Part shown: positions 35,739 through 45,249 of the stretch, one piece after another
Numbering within the stretch: the first letter of the stretch is position 1
Layout of the letters: each line of letters begins with the position of its first letter
DNA from: Yoonia rosea
Lineage (GTDB): Bacteria; Pseudomonadota; Alphaproteobacteria; Rhodobacterales; Rhodobacteraceae
Length of the DNA: 64,000 nt
NCBI RefSeq assembly: GCF_900156505.1
Contig: NZ_FTPR01000001.1
Location: 1,116,001-1,180,000 of the forward strand
Direction: 5' to 3'
Translations under genes and position numbers: made by a program
Notes under the pieces: model-generated
Seen by the model: only the letters and a program-made list of their open reading frames with translations
Told to the model about the DNA's origin: nothing
Database searches by the model: none

Positions 35739-36229
35739 CTGTACGGCGCGTCCAGTTCGAGGTTGCGGGCAATCTCGGATTCCCAACGGTCGCCGTTCTC
35801 AAGCAGTTTGGCTTTGTCGTAATACAACTCTTCCCGCGTCTCGGTGCTGAATTCGAAATTCGGACCTTCCACGATGGCATCCACAGGACAGGCTTCCTGA
35901 CAGAAACCGCAGTAGATGCATTTGGTCATGTCGATGTCATAGCGGGTGGTGCGGCGGGAACCATCATCGCGCGGTTCGGCGTCAATCGTGATCGCCTGCG
36001 CAGGACAAACGGCCTCACACAGCTTACAGGCAATGCAGCGCTCTTCGCCATTGGGATAGCGGCGCAAGGCATGTTCGCCACGGAAGCGGGGCGACAACGG
36101 CCCCTTTTCGTGCGGGTAGTTCAGCGTCGCCTTGGGCGAGAAGAAGTACTTCATCCCCAGTTTGAAGCCGACCCAGAAATCCTGAAGCAGGAAGTATTTC
36201 GCGGCGCGGGTATAATCCATTTGCGTCAT
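35735..36229 (-). CDS. nuoI: NADH-quinone oxidoreductase subunit I
   Basis: 164 residues from the ATG at 36227-36229 ([13 protein letters not shown]). It carries two 4Fe-4S motifs, [12 protein letters not shown] (about 65-76) and [12 protein letters not shown] (about 104-115), clusters N6a and N6b that pass electrons from NuoG towards NuoB. It starts 1 bp after nuoH. The open frame upstream is inside nuoH and is not used. Confidence 0.96.
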   Translation of the reverse strand: MTQMDYTRAAKYFLLQDFWVGFKLGMKYFFSPKATLNYPHEKGPLSPRFRGEHALRRYPNGEERCIACKLCEAVCPAQAITIDAEPRDDGSRRTTRYDIDMTKCIYCGFCQEACPVDAIVEGPNFEFSTETREELYYDKAKLLENGDRWESEIARNLELDAPYR

Positions 36230-36230
36230 T

Positions 36231-37271
36231 TTATGCTCCCATCGCCCAGCGTGCCCAAAAGCCGCCGAGTACTTCGAATTTTGCGAGGAACGACACCAGC
36301 ACGACCCAACCCAGCGACAGCGGCAGGAAGACCTTCCAGCCAATACGCATCAATTGGTCGTAGCGGTAGCGCGGGGTGATGGCCTTGACCATCGCGAACA
36401 TGAAGAAACACATCGCCATCTTGATCACCATCCAGAAGATACCATCCGGCAGGAACGGCACAGGCGACAGCCAGCCACCGAAGAACAAGAGCGAGATCAG
36501 CGCACACATCAGCACGACCGCCATCAATTCACCGATCATGAACAGCAGGAACGGGGTGGAGGAGTATTCCACCTGATAGCCCGCCACGAGTTCCGATTCC
36601 GCCTCGGGCAGGTCGAACGGTGGGCGGTTTGTTTCGGCCAAGGCGCTGATAAAGAACAAAAACAGCATCGGGAAATGCGCAACCCAGAACCAGTTAAACA
36701 GGCCCGCATTGCCGTCTTGCGCGGCAACGATATCGCCAAAATTCATGGAACCCGCCGAGATGATCACGCCCACGATGATCAGACCGATAGACACCTCATA
36801 AGAAATCATCTGCGCCGCAGACCGCAGCGAGCCAAGGAACGGATATTTCGAGTTCGAGGCCCAGCCACCCATGATGACGCCGTAGACCTCCAACGAGCCG
36901 ATGGCGAAGATATAGAGGATCGCCACGTTGATATCCGCCAGCACCCAACCGTCATTGAACGGGATCACAGACCACGCAATCACCGACAAAACGAAAGCGA
37001 TCAGCGGGGCGAGGAAGAAAACAAACTTATCCGCGCCCGCAGGGACCACGATTTCCTTGACGATGTATTTCAGAAAGTCGGCAAAGGACTGCAACAGGCC
37101 GAACGGGCCTACAATGTTCGGCCCCTTGCGCATCTGGACGGCAGCCCAGACCTTGCGGTCGGCATACATCAGAAACGCAAGTGCGACCAGAAGCGGCACA
37201 AGCACCAGTAGGCATTGCCCCAAGATCACAAGGACGATGCCAAGGTTGGTGTTGGTAAAGAATTCAACCAT
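36231..37271 (-). CDS. nuoH: NADH-quinone oxidoreductase subunit H
   Basis: 346 residues with eight or nine hydrophobic helices. It forms the quinone entry site at the junction of the membrane and peripheral arms. Conserved blocks are [21 protein letters not shown], the [20 protein letters not shown] loop and [17 protein letters not shown]. It starts 11 bp after nuoG. Intact. Confidence 0.96.
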   Translation of the reverse strand: MVEFFTNTNLGIVLVILGQCLLVLVPLLVALAFLMYADRKVWAAVQMRKGPNIVGPFGLLQSFADFLKYIVKEIVVPAGADKFVFFLAPLIAFVLSVIAWSVIPFNDGWVLADINVAILYIFAIGSLEVYGVIMGGWASNSKYPFLGSLRSAAQMISYEVSIGLIIVGVIISAGSMNFGDIVAAQDGNAGLFNWFWVAHFPMLFLFFISALAETNRPPFDLPEAESELVAGYQVEYSSTPFLLFMIGELMAVVLMCALISLLFFGGWLSPVPFLPDGIFWMVIKMAMCFFMFAMVKAITPRYRYDQLMRIGWKVFLPLSLGWVVLVSFLAKFEVLGGFWARWAMGA

Positions 37272-37282
37272 TGTCGTCGTCC

Positions 37283-39301
37283 TTATTCTGCGGCCAGTGG
37301 CGCAGATTTCCGTGCCTTCGCGTTCGCGCTCAGCTCTGCCATCAGTGTTGATGCGCGGGCAATCGGGTTTGTCAGATAGAAATCGGTCACCGCATTGCGG
37401 AAGTCAGCCGATCCGGGTTTCTTGACGGGCAGAGCCGACCATTCATTCTCGGCCACTTCGTCAATGTCACCCAAGTGCGGGTGCGCCGCCACAATCACCT
37501 GACGCAGTTGCGCCATGCTGTCGAATGGCAAGGTGGCTTCCAATTCTGCGGACAACGCCCGCAGGATCGCCCAGTTTTCCTTGGCCTGCCCCGGTGGGAA
37601 GCTGGCACGCAGTGCCAGTTGCGGGCGGCCTTCTGTGTTGACGAACAGCCCGTTTTCCTCGGTGTAGGCCGCCGCAGGCAGAATGATATCGGCGCGATGT
37701 GCGCCACGATCACCATGGCTGCCTTGGTAGATCACGAATGCGCCGGGTTTTACCTCGACCTCGTCCGCGCCCAGATTGTAGATGACTTCGGCACCTTCAA
37801 GTGCAGCATCCAGTCCACCCTCTGTCGCAGCCCCAACGTCCATGGCACCAACGCGGCCAGCGGCGGTATGAAGCACCATCAGTTTGCCGTTGGTCTTTGC
37901 GGCGACATCCATTGCGGCGGCCAAGACAGCCGCGCCATCGGCCTCTTGCAGGGCGCCCTGCCCGACAATGACCAAAGATGGGACATCTTTGACCTCACCG
38001 AATTTATGGTTGGTCAATGCGACAAGCGCCTCACGATCCGTCCCCATATGCACGTAGTCATAGGTCAGATCCACATTCTCACCGATCAGCGCGACATTGG
38101 CCCCGCGTGACCATGCCCGGCGGATACGCGCGTTAAGAACCGGCGCTTCGTCACGCGGATTGGTACCAATCAGCATGATGTATTGCGCGTCATCAATATC
38201 TTCGATCTTGGCTGTGCCGACGTAGGCAGAGCGATTGCCAATCGGCAGTTTTGCCCCATCGGTGCGGCATTCGACGCGGCCGCCCTGCCCTTCGATCAAC
38301 TGCTTGAGCGCGAATGCAGCCTCAACCGGGGCCAGATCACCGACAAGGCCCGCAACCTTCTTGCCCTTTATGGCCGCCGCAGCGGCAGAGAGCGCTTCGG
38401 GCCAGCTGGCTTTGCGCAATTTGCCGTTTTCACGGATGTAAGGTGTATCCAGACGCTGGCGACGCAGGCCGTCCCAAACGAAACGGGTTTTATCGGAAAT
38501 CCACTCTTCGTTCACGCCGTCATGGTTGCGCGGCAGGAAACGCATCACTTCGCGGCCTTTGGTATCCACACGGATGTTGGACCCCAGTGCATCCATCACG
38601 TCGATTGATTCTGTCTTGGTCAATTCCCAAGGGCGGGCGGTAAAGGCGTAAGGTTTTGAGACAAGCGCACCCACGGGGCACAGATCAATAATGTTGCCCT
38701 GCATGTTCGAATCGAGCGTTTCGCCCAGATAAGAGGTAATTTCCGCATCTTCGCCACGGCCCGTTTGGCCCATCTGGTGAATGCCCGCGACCTCGGTCGT
38801 GAAACGCACACAGCGGGTGCAGGAAATGCAGCGGGTCATATGGGTTTCGACCAATGGACCAAGGTCCAGGTCTTCGGTTGCGCGCTTGGGTTCACGGAAG
38901 CGGCTAAAGTCCACGCCATAGGCCATAGCCTGATCCTGAAGATCACATTCCCCACCCTGATCGCAGATCGGGCAATCAAGCGGGTGGTTGATCAGCAAAA
39001 ACTCCATCACGCCTTCACGGGCCTTTTTGACCATGGGCGAATTGGTTTTCACAACTGGCGGCTGGCCTTCCGGTCCGGGGCGCAGATCCTTGACCTGCAT
39101 CGCGCAAGAGGCGGCAGGTTTGGGCGGGCCGCCCACAACCTCGACCAGACACATGCGGCAGTTGCCCGCGATGGAAAGCCGCTCATGATAGCAGAAACGC
39201 GGGATTTCAATCCCCGCCTCTTCACAGGCCTGTATCAGGGTCATAGCCCCGTCAACTTCGACCTCATTTCCATCAATGATGACTTTGCGCAGATCAGACA
39301 T
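37283..39301 (-). CDS. nuoG: NADH-quinone oxidoreductase subunit G
   Basis: 672 residues from the ATG at 39299-39301. The N-terminal 2Fe-2S ferredoxin domain ([15 protein letters not shown], about 33-47) is followed by a His/Cys 4Fe-4S motif and [14 protein letters not shown] (about 100-113), then [11 protein letters not shown] (about 143-153), and by the molybdopterin-oxidoreductase-like domain that no longer binds cofactor. It carries electrons from NuoE/F to NuoI. A 138-bp gap upstream separates it from the DUF5333-like gene. Confidence 0.96.
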   Translation of the reverse strand: MSDLRKVIIDGNEVEVDGAMTLIQACEEAGIEIPRFCYHERLSIAGNCRMCLVEVVGGPPKPAASCAMQVKDLRPGPEGQPPVVKTNSPMVKKAREGVMEFLLINHPLDCPICDQGGECDLQDQAMAYGVDFSRFREPKRATEDLDLGPLVETHMTRCISCTRCVRFTTEVAGIHQMGQTGRGEDAEITSYLGETLDSNMQGNIIDLCPVGALVSKPYAFTARPWELTKTESIDVMDALGSNIRVDTKGREVMRFLPRNHDGVNEEWISDKTRFVWDGLRRQRLDTPYIRENGKLRKASWPEALSAAAAAIKGKKVAGLVGDLAPVEAAFALKQLIEGQGGRVECRTDGAKLPIGNRSAYVGTAKIEDIDDAQYIMLIGTNPRDEAPVLNARIRRAWSRGANVALIGENVDLTYDYVHMGTDREALVALTNHKFGEVKDVPSLVIVGQGALQEADGAAVLAAAMDVAAKTNGKLMVLHTAAGRVGAMDVGAATEGGLDAALEGAEVIYNLGADEVEVKPGAFVIYQGSHGDRGAHRADIILPAAAYTEENGLFVNTEGRPQLALRASFPPGQAKENWAILRALSAELEATLPFDSMAQLRQVIVAAHPHLGDIDEVAENEWSALPVKKPGSADFRNAVTDFYLTNPIARASTLMAELSANAKARKSAPLAAE

Positions 39302-39439
39302 GGCGTGTCCTATGTGTTCCCTCATGCGCCTTTGGCCGCAGGGGACAAGGCGCGTTGCCCCGCGTTCTAACGCGACAGGCCACGCGATGCCAGTCAGATT
39401 GACAAAAAAACGATCACTTTTCGCACTTGCAGCAAAGTC

Positions 39440-39844
39440 TTAGCGCAAGAGCCAACCTACGCGCGTATTTGCAGCAATTTGGGCACGCCCAACGGCGCAA
39501 TAGCTCTCGGAATCATCCGCAACCGCCCCAAGCGCAACCAGTTGCGCCCGTGCTATGCCCTCAAGCCGGTCTTTTTCCGCGTCGTCATTGATGTAGGCGT
39601 CGATTTCATCATCAGAGAAACCAAGGCCGCTGGCATGGCTGCGCAAAGATTGCAGATAGCTGTATCCGCGAAACAGGCGCGCGCGGATGCTGTCGCATTG
39701 CTCGGAAATCTCATAGGCCATGCCAACCGCAATAATGCCGTCACGCACATGTGCCACATCTTTGAGCGCGGTTTGCGCCGACGCATGACCAGCAGACAGA
39801 ACCGTCGCGAGGGCCATAACGGTACCAAGGGCAAATTTTTTCAT
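39440..39844 (-). CDS. Exported protein in nuo, DUF5333-like
   Basis: 134 residues from the ATG at 39842-39844. A signal peptide (cleavage likely after GHASA) is followed by a helical domain with two cysteines 66 residues apart: AYEISEQC and SYCAVGRAQIAAN. I recall this kind of Rhodobacterales nuo-associated protein as DUF5333, without being able to check. It shares cysteine spacing and the C-A-x-G-x-A motif with the lipoprotein at 40748-41149, which suggests they are paralogues. Role unknown; probably periplasmic. Confidence 0.72.
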   Translation of the reverse strand: MKKFALGTVMALATVLSAGHASAQTALKDVAHVRDGIIAVGMAYEISEQCDSIRARLFRGYSYLQSLRSHASGLGFSDDEIDAYINDDAEKDRLEGIARAQLVALGAVADDSESYCAVGRAQIAANTRVGWLLR

Positions 39845-40011
39845 TCTCGATCTCCTCTGCGACACCTGTTGCATCACATTGTTTGCAGTACAGATCATCT
39901 TTCGGGCGGCGTTATTCAATATCAGGGCTTTGACATCGGAATATTCACGCCTGCCAGAGAGGGTGCCATAGCGATAAGCCACTGATTCAATTTGATTTTG
40001 CAATCGGCCGT

Positions 40012-40464
40012 TCACGTGTTGCCCTTGGCGCGCACCCAATCCCAGCCAAAGGCGTCTTCGCTATCGCCATGCGTCTGCCGATGGTGCAGCTTGGCCATCG
40101 CTTCGTCGAGCGTTGGTTGCGTCCCTTCGGGCACCCACCACATCACAAAATGCATCTGTACCAGCGTTTCGAACCATTCCTTGCTGCGATTCATGAACCT
40201 GGCGTGCAGGGTATCAAAGACATAGGTCTGCAAATGCGCGGGTGTTTCCCAGACCGACAGATTGGCGACAAATTGCGGATCACCGTCCAGATGCGCATCG
40301 GTGTTGCCTTTGCCCGGCTCACCCGAGCCTTCCATCATCCACACAAACCCCGGCATGCGCTTGCCCAGTCCGTTGATCAGATCAAGGTTGTTCATAAACT
40401 CGGCCACGCGCGGATCATCTGTTGGGGCAATCAGGCGGCCTATGTTCAGTTCGGCAAGATGCAT
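40012..40464 (-). CDS. DUF3291 domain protein
   Basis: 150 residues from the ATG at 40462-40464 (MHLAELNIGRLIAP). The DUF3291 pattern is clear: an N-terminal strand HLAELNIGRL, MPGFVWMM and NLSVWETPAHLQTYVFDTLH, then WWVPEGTQPTLDEAMAKL. This is a dimeric alpha/beta-barrel (ABM-like) fold seen in heme-degrading monooxygenase relatives, but no function is proven. It is one of the extra genes between nuoF and nuoG. A palindrome precedes it on this strand. Confidence 0.85.
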   Translation of the reverse strand: MHLAELNIGRLIAPTDDPRVAEFMNNLDLINGLGKRMPGFVWMMEGSGEPGKGNTDAHLDGDPQFVANLSVWETPAHLQTYVFDTLHARFMNRSKEWFETLVQMHFVMWWVPEGTQPTLDEAMAKLHHRQTHGDSEDAFGWDWVRAKGNT

Positions 40465-40484
40465 CTGCTGGTCCTTTCCGGGCG

Positions 40485-40502
40485 GGTGGGTTGAAACCCA
40501 CC
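40485..40502. repeat. Palindrome GGTGGGTT/AACCCACC
   Basis: GGTGGGTT (40485-40492) and AACCCACC (40495-40502) face each other around GA, between the DUF3291 gene and the small membrane-protein gene. Elements with this core recur in Rhodobacterales intergenic DNA as I recall. It may also form a transcript hairpin. Confidence 0.5.
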
Positions 40503-40507
40503 TTACA

Positions 40508-40741
40508 CTACCGCCGCCGTTGCCGCGTCGGTGCAATCCCTGCGATGCCCTTGCGCAAAAACGCCAGCGTCAGGATCACTCCAATGATCGCCAGTCCCCC
40601 CGCCGCAAGATAGGCCCAGACCGGCGCAATCGTTGCCCGTACCGCCATCACCGTGAACCACGCCGGCAAAAAGCAAACGCCAGACGTGACAAGGGCCGCG
40701 CCAAAGCTCGCGGCCCCATCAAGAAAATTCCGAAACGCCAT
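40508..40741 (-). CDS. Small membrane protein of unknown function in nuo
   Basis: 77 residues with two hydrophobic helices (AALVTSGVCFLPAWFTVMAV and WAYLAAGGLAIIGVILTLAFL) and a basic C-terminus ending RQRRR, which fits a cytoplasmic tail. I recognise no family. It starts 6 bp after the stop of the lipoprotein gene, so it belongs to the operon. Confidence 0.62.
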   Translation of the reverse strand: MAFRNFLDGAASFGAALVTSGVCFLPAWFTVMAVRATIAPVWAYLAAGGLAIIGVILTLAFLRKGIAGIAPTRQRRR

Positions 40742-40747
40742 AAAGGT

Positions 40748-41149
40748 TTAGGCGGGGATCAGCAGCGCGCTGATGCCCGAGCCTTCAAGTACCTCGGCAT
40801 CCCCTGCGGCGCAAAGGTCATCGGATGTGATATCAACGCCGTGCTTGACCTGAAAACTGCGCTGGCTGACATCAGTTTCCAATTCGATGCCCGCCCGCTG
40901 GCTGTTTGCGGCCAACGACCCGCGACCAACTTCGTTGCGTGCTTCGTTCAATGCGGAATCAAGTGCCGCATCATAGGTGTAGCGCGCGCAGTTCTGCGCA
41001 ATCCGGTTGGCGAGTGTCAGGCTCGCGTAATACTGCGGTGTCGACATATTGAACAACTTCTGTACAGCCGGATCATCCAGATTCCGACCACCAGTTGCAC
41101 AAGCCGCCAGTGTCAAAGCCGCACCAAGCATCAATCCACGTGTCATCAT
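40748..41149 (-). CDS. Lipoprotein in nuo, possible paralogue of the DUF5333-like protein
   Basis: 133 residues. The signal peptide ends in a lipobox (LTLAAC). Two cysteines follow in the mature part: ANRIAQNC and [14 protein letters not shown], spaced as in the exported protein at 39440-39844, with the same C-A-x-G-x-A motif. It starts at ATG 41147-41149, overlapping the nuoF stop by 4 bp. Probably anchored in the outer leaflet of the inner membrane or in the outer membrane. Function unknown. Confidence 0.7.
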   Translation of the reverse strand: MMTRGLMLGAALTLAACATGGRNLDDPAVQKLFNMSTPQYYASLTLANRIAQNCARYTYDAALDSALNEARNEVGRGSLAANSQRAGIELETDVSQRSFQVKHGVDITSDDLCAAGDAEVLEGSGISALLIPA

Positions 41150-42432
41150 TCTGCTGCCATCCCTGCCAAACGTTTATGTTTGATCCGGTCCTCAATTTCG
41201 TCCCGGAAGTTCTTGATCAAACCTTGGATCGGCCATGCAGCCGCATCACCCAATGCACAGATCGTATGCCCTTCAACCTGTTTTGTCACGTCCAGCAGCA
41301 TGTCAATTTCTTCCACGCTGGCGTTACCTTCGACCAAACGGGCCATGACGCGCATCATCCAGCCGGTGCCTTCGCGGCAGGGCGTGCACTGGCCACAGCT
41401 TTCGTGCTTGTAAAATTTCGACAACCGCCAGATCGCTTTGATCATATCGGTCGAGTTATCCATCACGATGACCGCAGCGGTGCCAAGCGATGATCCCTTT
41501 TCCTTGAGCGCATCAAAATCCATGACCGCATCGCGCATGTTCTCACCGCGCACACATGGCACGGATGAGCCGCCCGGAATCACCGCCTTAAGGTTATCCC
41601 AGCCGCCACGAATACCGCCGCAGTGTTTTTCGATCAGCTCTTCAAAGGAAATCGACATTTCCTCTTCAACAACGCAGGGGTTGTTCACATGGCCCGAAAT
41701 CGCGAACAGCTTGGTGCCTGCGTTATTCGGGCGGCCCATGCTGGCAAACCAGCCTCCACCACGGCGCAGGATCGTCGGCACAACGGCGATAGATTCCACG
41801 TTATTCACTGTGGTCGGGCAGCCATAAAGACCGGCACCCGCAGGGAACGGCGGCTTCATTCGGGGCATGCCCTTTTTGCCTTCAAGGCTTTCCAGCAGTG
41901 CTGTTTCTTCGCCGCAGATATAGGCACCAGCCCCGTGGGTCAGGTAAATGTCGAAATCCCAGCCGGATTTGGCGGCGTTCTTGCCCACCAGACCGGCAGC
42001 GTAGCATTCATCAATCGCCGCCTGCAGCGCCTCTTTCTCGCGGATGTATTCGCCACGGATGTAGATATAGCAGGCATTCGCGTTCATCGCGAAAGATGCA
42101 ATCAAGCAACCTTCAACCAGCGTATGCGGGTCGTGGCGCATGATTTCGCGGTCTTTGCATGTGCCGGGCTCGGATTCGTCAGCATTGACCACCAGATAGG
42201 CCGGACGGCCATCGCTTTCCTTGGGCATGAAAGACCATTTCAAACCGGTCGGAAAACCCGCCCCGCCCCGGCCACGCAGACCCGAGGCCTTCATTTCATT
42301 GATGATCCAGTCGCGGCCCTTCTTGATGATCGCCGCAGTACCATCCCAATGGCCCCGCGCCTGCGCGCCTTTCAGCGTGCGGTCGTGCATCCCGTAAAGG
42401 TTCGTGAAAATCCGGTTCTCATCTTTGAGCAT
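41146..42432 (-). CDS. nuoF: NADH-quinone oxidoreductase subunit F
   Basis: 428 residues. It oxidises NADH and holds FMN and the N3 4Fe-4S cluster. The flavin-binding loop [16 protein letters not shown] (about 51-66), NADH-binding [19 protein letters not shown] and the cluster motif [16 protein letters not shown] (about 347-362) are intact. It starts 1 bp inside the DUF5337-like gene (TGATG). Confidence 0.97.
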   Translation of the reverse strand: MLKDENRIFTNLYGMHDRTLKGAQARGHWDGTAAIIKKGRDWIINEMKASGLRGRGGAGFPTGLKWSFMPKESDGRPAYLVVNADESEPGTCKDREIMRHDPHTLVEGCLIASFAMNANACYIYIRGEYIREKEALQAAIDECYAAGLVGKNAAKSGWDFDIYLTHGAGAYICGEETALLESLEGKKGMPRMKPPFPAGAGLYGCPTTVNNVESIAVVPTILRRGGGWFASMGRPNNAGTKLFAISGHVNNPCVVEEEMSISFEELIEKHCGGIRGGWDNLKAVIPGGSSVPCVRGENMRDAVMDFDALKEKGSSLGTAAVIVMDNSTDMIKAIWRLSKFYKHESCGQCTPCREGTGWMMRVMARLVEGNASVEEIDMLLDVTKQVEGHTICALGDAAAWPIQGLIKNFRDEIEDRIKHKRLAGMAAE

Positions 42433-42662
42433 CAGCTATCGCCCTTGTCTTTTTGGCGCGCACGCCAGAGTTGGTAGGTCTGCCACAGGGCAAACCCGAA
42501 ACCGGCGAGCGCTGCAAGATCAAAAAGCGCCCGCAAACGGTTCGGCCAGTCATATTCTGCGCCAATCAGGTTGGCCAAGACCCAGAAAACACCTGTCGCC
42601 GCAACAATCAACGCGACGCGTTGTCCCGCGCGGCTTTCAGAGGTGTTTCCGTGTTGGGCCAT
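42432..42662 (-). CDS. Small membrane protein in nuo, DUF5337-like
   Basis: 76 residues with two hydrophobic helices ([19 protein letters not shown] and [21 protein letters not shown]) and a charged C-terminus ([10 protein letters not shown]). I recall this Rhodobacterales nuo-associated family as DUF5337, without being able to check. Between nuoE and nuoF; its stop overlaps the nuoF start by one base. A complex I accessory role is plausible but unproved. Confidence 0.72.
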   Translation of the reverse strand: MAQHGNTSESRAGQRVALIVAATGVFWVLANLIGAEYDWPNRLRALFDLAALAGFGFALWQTYQLWRARQKDKGDS

Positions 42663-42677
42663 GGGTTTGTCGTTGCC

Positions 42678-43307
42678 TTAGTAAACGCCGCCCTTGTCGA
42701 CTTTCTTGGAGAATTCGGTTTCTCCGCCAGCGGCAAGAGTCTTTGCCTGTTCGACCCAGTTATCACGGGTCGCGCGACCTTTGAAACCTTCCAGATTGTC
42801 ATCAATCCATGCCTGTTCTTTGGGGCCCCATGTTGCGATCTGGTCGAAGTGGAAAATGCCCATGCCGTGCAGGGTCTTCTCGAGCTTTGGACCAACACCT
42901 TTGATCTGTTTGAGATCATCCGGCCCGCCATCACGTGCGGCACTCAGGAACTGAGGCGCGTCGTCAGCTGTGGATGCGGGCGCGGGTGCCTCGGCAACGG
43001 GCGCAGGTGCAGGTACCTCGGCGGCAGGCGCAGGTGCGGCGGGCTCGGGCGCAGGTGCAGCAGCAGGCGTCGGCGCCGCAACAGGAGCTGCTTTCGCCAC
43101 GGGGGCTTCTGCGTGGTTGGGACCGAGCGCCGGTTCACGCCAACCCAATGCCAGCGCAATCGCGGCAATCACACCAACGACGCCACCTATAAAGGCCGAA
43201 CCAAACAGTCCGTAATCGTAAAGAACAAATGCAACGCCTGCTGCAATGATGGCAAACAAAGCAGCTACGGCAATGATGCCCTGACTGATCGGTGCAGTAT
43301 CTTTCAT
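42678..43307 (-). CDS. Membrane-anchored helix-hairpin-helix protein next to nuoE
   Basis: 209 residues. Two N-terminal membrane helices (about 8-30 and 35-55) are followed by an Ala/Pro-rich linker (about 68-110) and a C-terminal domain (about 120-200) with the hairpin DDLKQIKGVGPKLEKTL and FHFDQIATWGPKEQAWID ... RDNWVEQAKTLA. The same domain, about two-thirds identical by eye, ends NuoE, encoded just upstream. The family also occurs as a tail on some alphaproteobacterial L21 proteins as I recall. It may dock to complex I from the membrane. Confidence 0.8.
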   Translation of the reverse strand: MKDTAPISQGIIAVAALFAIIAAGVAFVLYDYGLFGSAFIGGVVGVIAAIALALGWREPALGPNHAEAPVAKAAPVAAPTPAAAPAPEPAAPAPAAEVPAPAPVAEAPAPASTADDAPQFLSAARDGGPDDLKQIKGVGPKLEKTLHGMGIFHFDQIATWGPKEQAWIDDNLEGFKGRATRDNWVEQAKTLAAGGETEFSKKVDKGGVY

Positions 43308-43497
43308 GGTCTTTTCTCTCCCTCAGGTGGCCGGTGTGGCGGCCTTGCAGATAAAACGACAATCGCCTGTGCCAAACTGACGCAAGCGCACGTTCAGGGA
43401 TATGTCTAACCCAATGTTTGGCATCCGGTAAAGAAATACCGCAAAAGCCCAAGACATCCGGCGGGTTACGCGCGCGCGCTGCCTAATGGCTATGCGT

Positions 43498-44613
43498 TTA
43501 CGCACCCTTGGCGAGATCTGCAGCCTGTGCCATCCAGTTGTCGCGCGCGATGCGGCCCTTGAACTTCAAACGGCTGTCGACCCATGCGATCTCTGCCTCT
43601 GTCCATTTTGCGATCTGGTCAAAGTGCCAGAACCCTAGTTCGTTCAGCACCTGTTCCAGCTTCGGGCCAACGCCACTGATCTTTTTAAGATCATCCGCTT
43701 TCCCGTCACGCGGGGCGGTCAGTGTTTCCGGCGCGCTGCCCGCATCTTCACCGGCAAGATCAGGATTGGGGTTGGACTTGCCGGTTGGCTTGGCCTTCGA
43801 TTTTGCAGCCGCCTGCTGCTTTGTCACGCCAGTCTGATCGACGGGCTTGTCAGCAGCGGGCTTGGCGGCCTTCGCCTTTGTTTTCGGCGCGGCGACTTTC
43901 TTGGCGTCTTTCACCCAAGGTGTCAGCAAAGGCACTTCGGTGCCGTCAATCCGTTTCACGGTATCGCCGATATCCGTCGCCAACTGCACACTGGCGTTAT
44001 ACTTGGTCTTGCCGCTGTCATAGTCCTTGAGGCTGGTCAGCCCTTTGAGGGGCTCTGCCGCAAAGCGCCCGTTCTGGGGCCCCGGTGTCGGCACACGACC
44101 GGCGGCGAGTTCGTCGATGATTTCGCGCAGACGCTCGGCGGTCAGGTCTTCGTAATAATCCTTGCCGATCTGGGCCATCGGCGCGTTGGCGCAGGATCCC
44201 AGACACTCGACCTCTTCCCACGAGAATTTCCCATCAGCCGAGAGTTCGTGCGGCTTGTCCGCGATTTTATCCTGGCACACGCCAATCAGATCTTCTGCAC
44301 CGCAGATCATGCACGAAAGCGTACCGCAGACCTGAATATGTGCCACAGAGCCAACGGGCTGTAGCTGAAACATGAAGTAGAAAGACGCGACCTCGAACGC
44401 GCGGATGAAGGCCATATCCAGCATATTCGCGACATATTCGATCGCAGGGCGTGACAGCCAGCCTTCCTGTTCCTGCGCGCGCCACAGGATCGGAATGATC
44501 GCCGAGGCCTGACGGCCTTCGGGGAATTTCTTCATCTGCGCCTCGGCCCATTTCTGGTTCTCGGGCGTGAAGGCGAATGTTTCTGGCTGATCATGATAAA
44601 GGCGGCGTAGCAT
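43498..44613 (-). CDS. nuoE: NADH-quinone oxidoreductase subunit E with C-terminal extension
   Basis: 371 residues from the ATG at 44611-44613 ([15 protein letters not shown]). The first 190 residues are a normal NuoE with the 2Fe-2S N1a ligands in CGTLSCMIC and CLGSCANAP. Then comes a linker rich in Lys, Ala and Pro (about 255-305) and a helix-hairpin-helix domain (about 310-370: [26 protein letters not shown], [14 protein letters not shown]). Usual NuoE is about 170-240 residues; long versions are known in Rhodobacter. Upstream of the ATG lies an 8-bp palindrome. Confidence 0.94.
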   Translation of the reverse strand: MLRRLYHDQPETFAFTPENQKWAEAQMKKFPEGRQASAIIPILWRAQEQEGWLSRPAIEYVANMLDMAFIRAFEVASFYFMFQLQPVGSVAHIQVCGTLSCMICGAEDLIGVCQDKIADKPHELSADGKFSWEEVECLGSCANAPMAQIGKDYYEDLTAERLREIIDELAAGRVPTPGPQNGRFAAEPLKGLTSLKDYDSGKTKYNASVQLATDIGDTVKRIDGTEVPLLTPWVKDAKKVAAPKTKAKAAKPAADKPVDQTGVTKQQAAAKSKAKPTGKSNPNPDLAGEDAGSAPETLTAPRDGKADDLKKISGVGPKLEQVLNELGFWHFDQIAKWTEAEIAWVDSRLKFKGRIARDNWMAQAADLAKGA

Positions 44614-44637
44614 GAGGTCTTTCCGGTCACATCGTTG

Positions 44638-44657
44638 CGGTGAAACAGGTTTCACCG
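44638..44657. repeat. Perfect 8-bp palindrome in the nuoE leader
   Basis: CGGTGAAA (44638-44645) and TTTCACCG (44650-44657) around CAGG, 25 bp upstream of the nuoE ATG. It could be an operator, an mRNA hairpin or another dispersed palindrome. No T run follows. Confidence 0.45.
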
Positions 44658-44709
44658 AATTTCCATTGTTCCCCTAACATACCGGGCGGTCCCGGCAAGG
44701 GATTTGTCT

Positions 44710-45024
44710 TCAGGCGCAAGCACCTGTGGTCAGGCGAAAGGCCTGACCGTCAATCGCGCCCTGCCCGTCCGCGCGCAGTTCTGTCATGACACGGGCCAGA
44801 TCTTCACGCGACAGTACGGCATCGGCCATAATCAGATCGGTGTTGGCGCTGGTCAGGGCACATCCGTTCGCTTCGACACTGCTCACAAACCGCGCTTTCG
44901 CGGATTGTGGCACCGCTGGGGTTTCCGGCTCTTGCGCAGTAGGTGGCGCAGGCAGCGGTATGATGATCGGCACAGCGCAGGCTGTCGCCCCCAGAAGTGC
45001 CGCAAGTGTCAGATAACGCTTCAT
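44710..45024 (-). CDS. Small lipoprotein in nuo, unknown function
   Basis: 104 residues. The signal peptide ends in a lipobox-like GATAC, followed by a Pro-rich tether (PIIIPLPAPPTAQEPETPAVP) and a small domain with two cysteines (EANGCALTSANTD and TTGACA at the C-terminus). It lies between nuoD and nuoE, after the 65-residue membrane protein. I recognise no named family. Together with the lipoprotein at 40748-41149 it adds to a set of envelope proteins encoded in the operon. Confidence 0.68.
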   Translation of the reverse strand: MKRYLTLAALLGATACAVPIIIPLPAPPTAQEPETPAVPQSAKARFVSSVEANGCALTSANTDLIMADAVLSREDLARVMTELRADGQGAIDGQAFRLTTGACA

Positions 45025-45051
45025 ATCTTGGTTCCTTGAACAGGGCCGGCG

Positions 45052-45249
45052 CTAGTTTTCAACAGCAGCCGGCGCAACGGCAAACACATCTGTGAGACCA
45101 TATACCAGAATAAACACCGACACGGCCAAACCGACCACACCGCCAATAAAGATCCCGGCCATACGCCCGCGGAACATGCGCGAAACGGCGGCCGAGACAA
45201 AAAACCCCAGCGCGACCAGAATGCCAAGGATCAGATCGCCCAGTGTCAT
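45052..45249 (-). CDS. 65-residue membrane protein following nuoD
   Basis: 65 residues, two hydrophobic helices ([20 protein letters not shown] and [22 protein letters not shown]) joined by a basic turn (SRMFRGR). The ATG overlaps the nuoD stop by 4 bp, so translation is coupled to nuoD. I recognise no family. The size and position fit a small accessory membrane subunit, but that is inference. Confidence 0.68.
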   Translation of the reverse strand: MTLGDLILGILVALGFFVSAAVSRMFRGRMAGIFIGGVVGLAVSVFILVYGLTDVFAVAPAAVEN

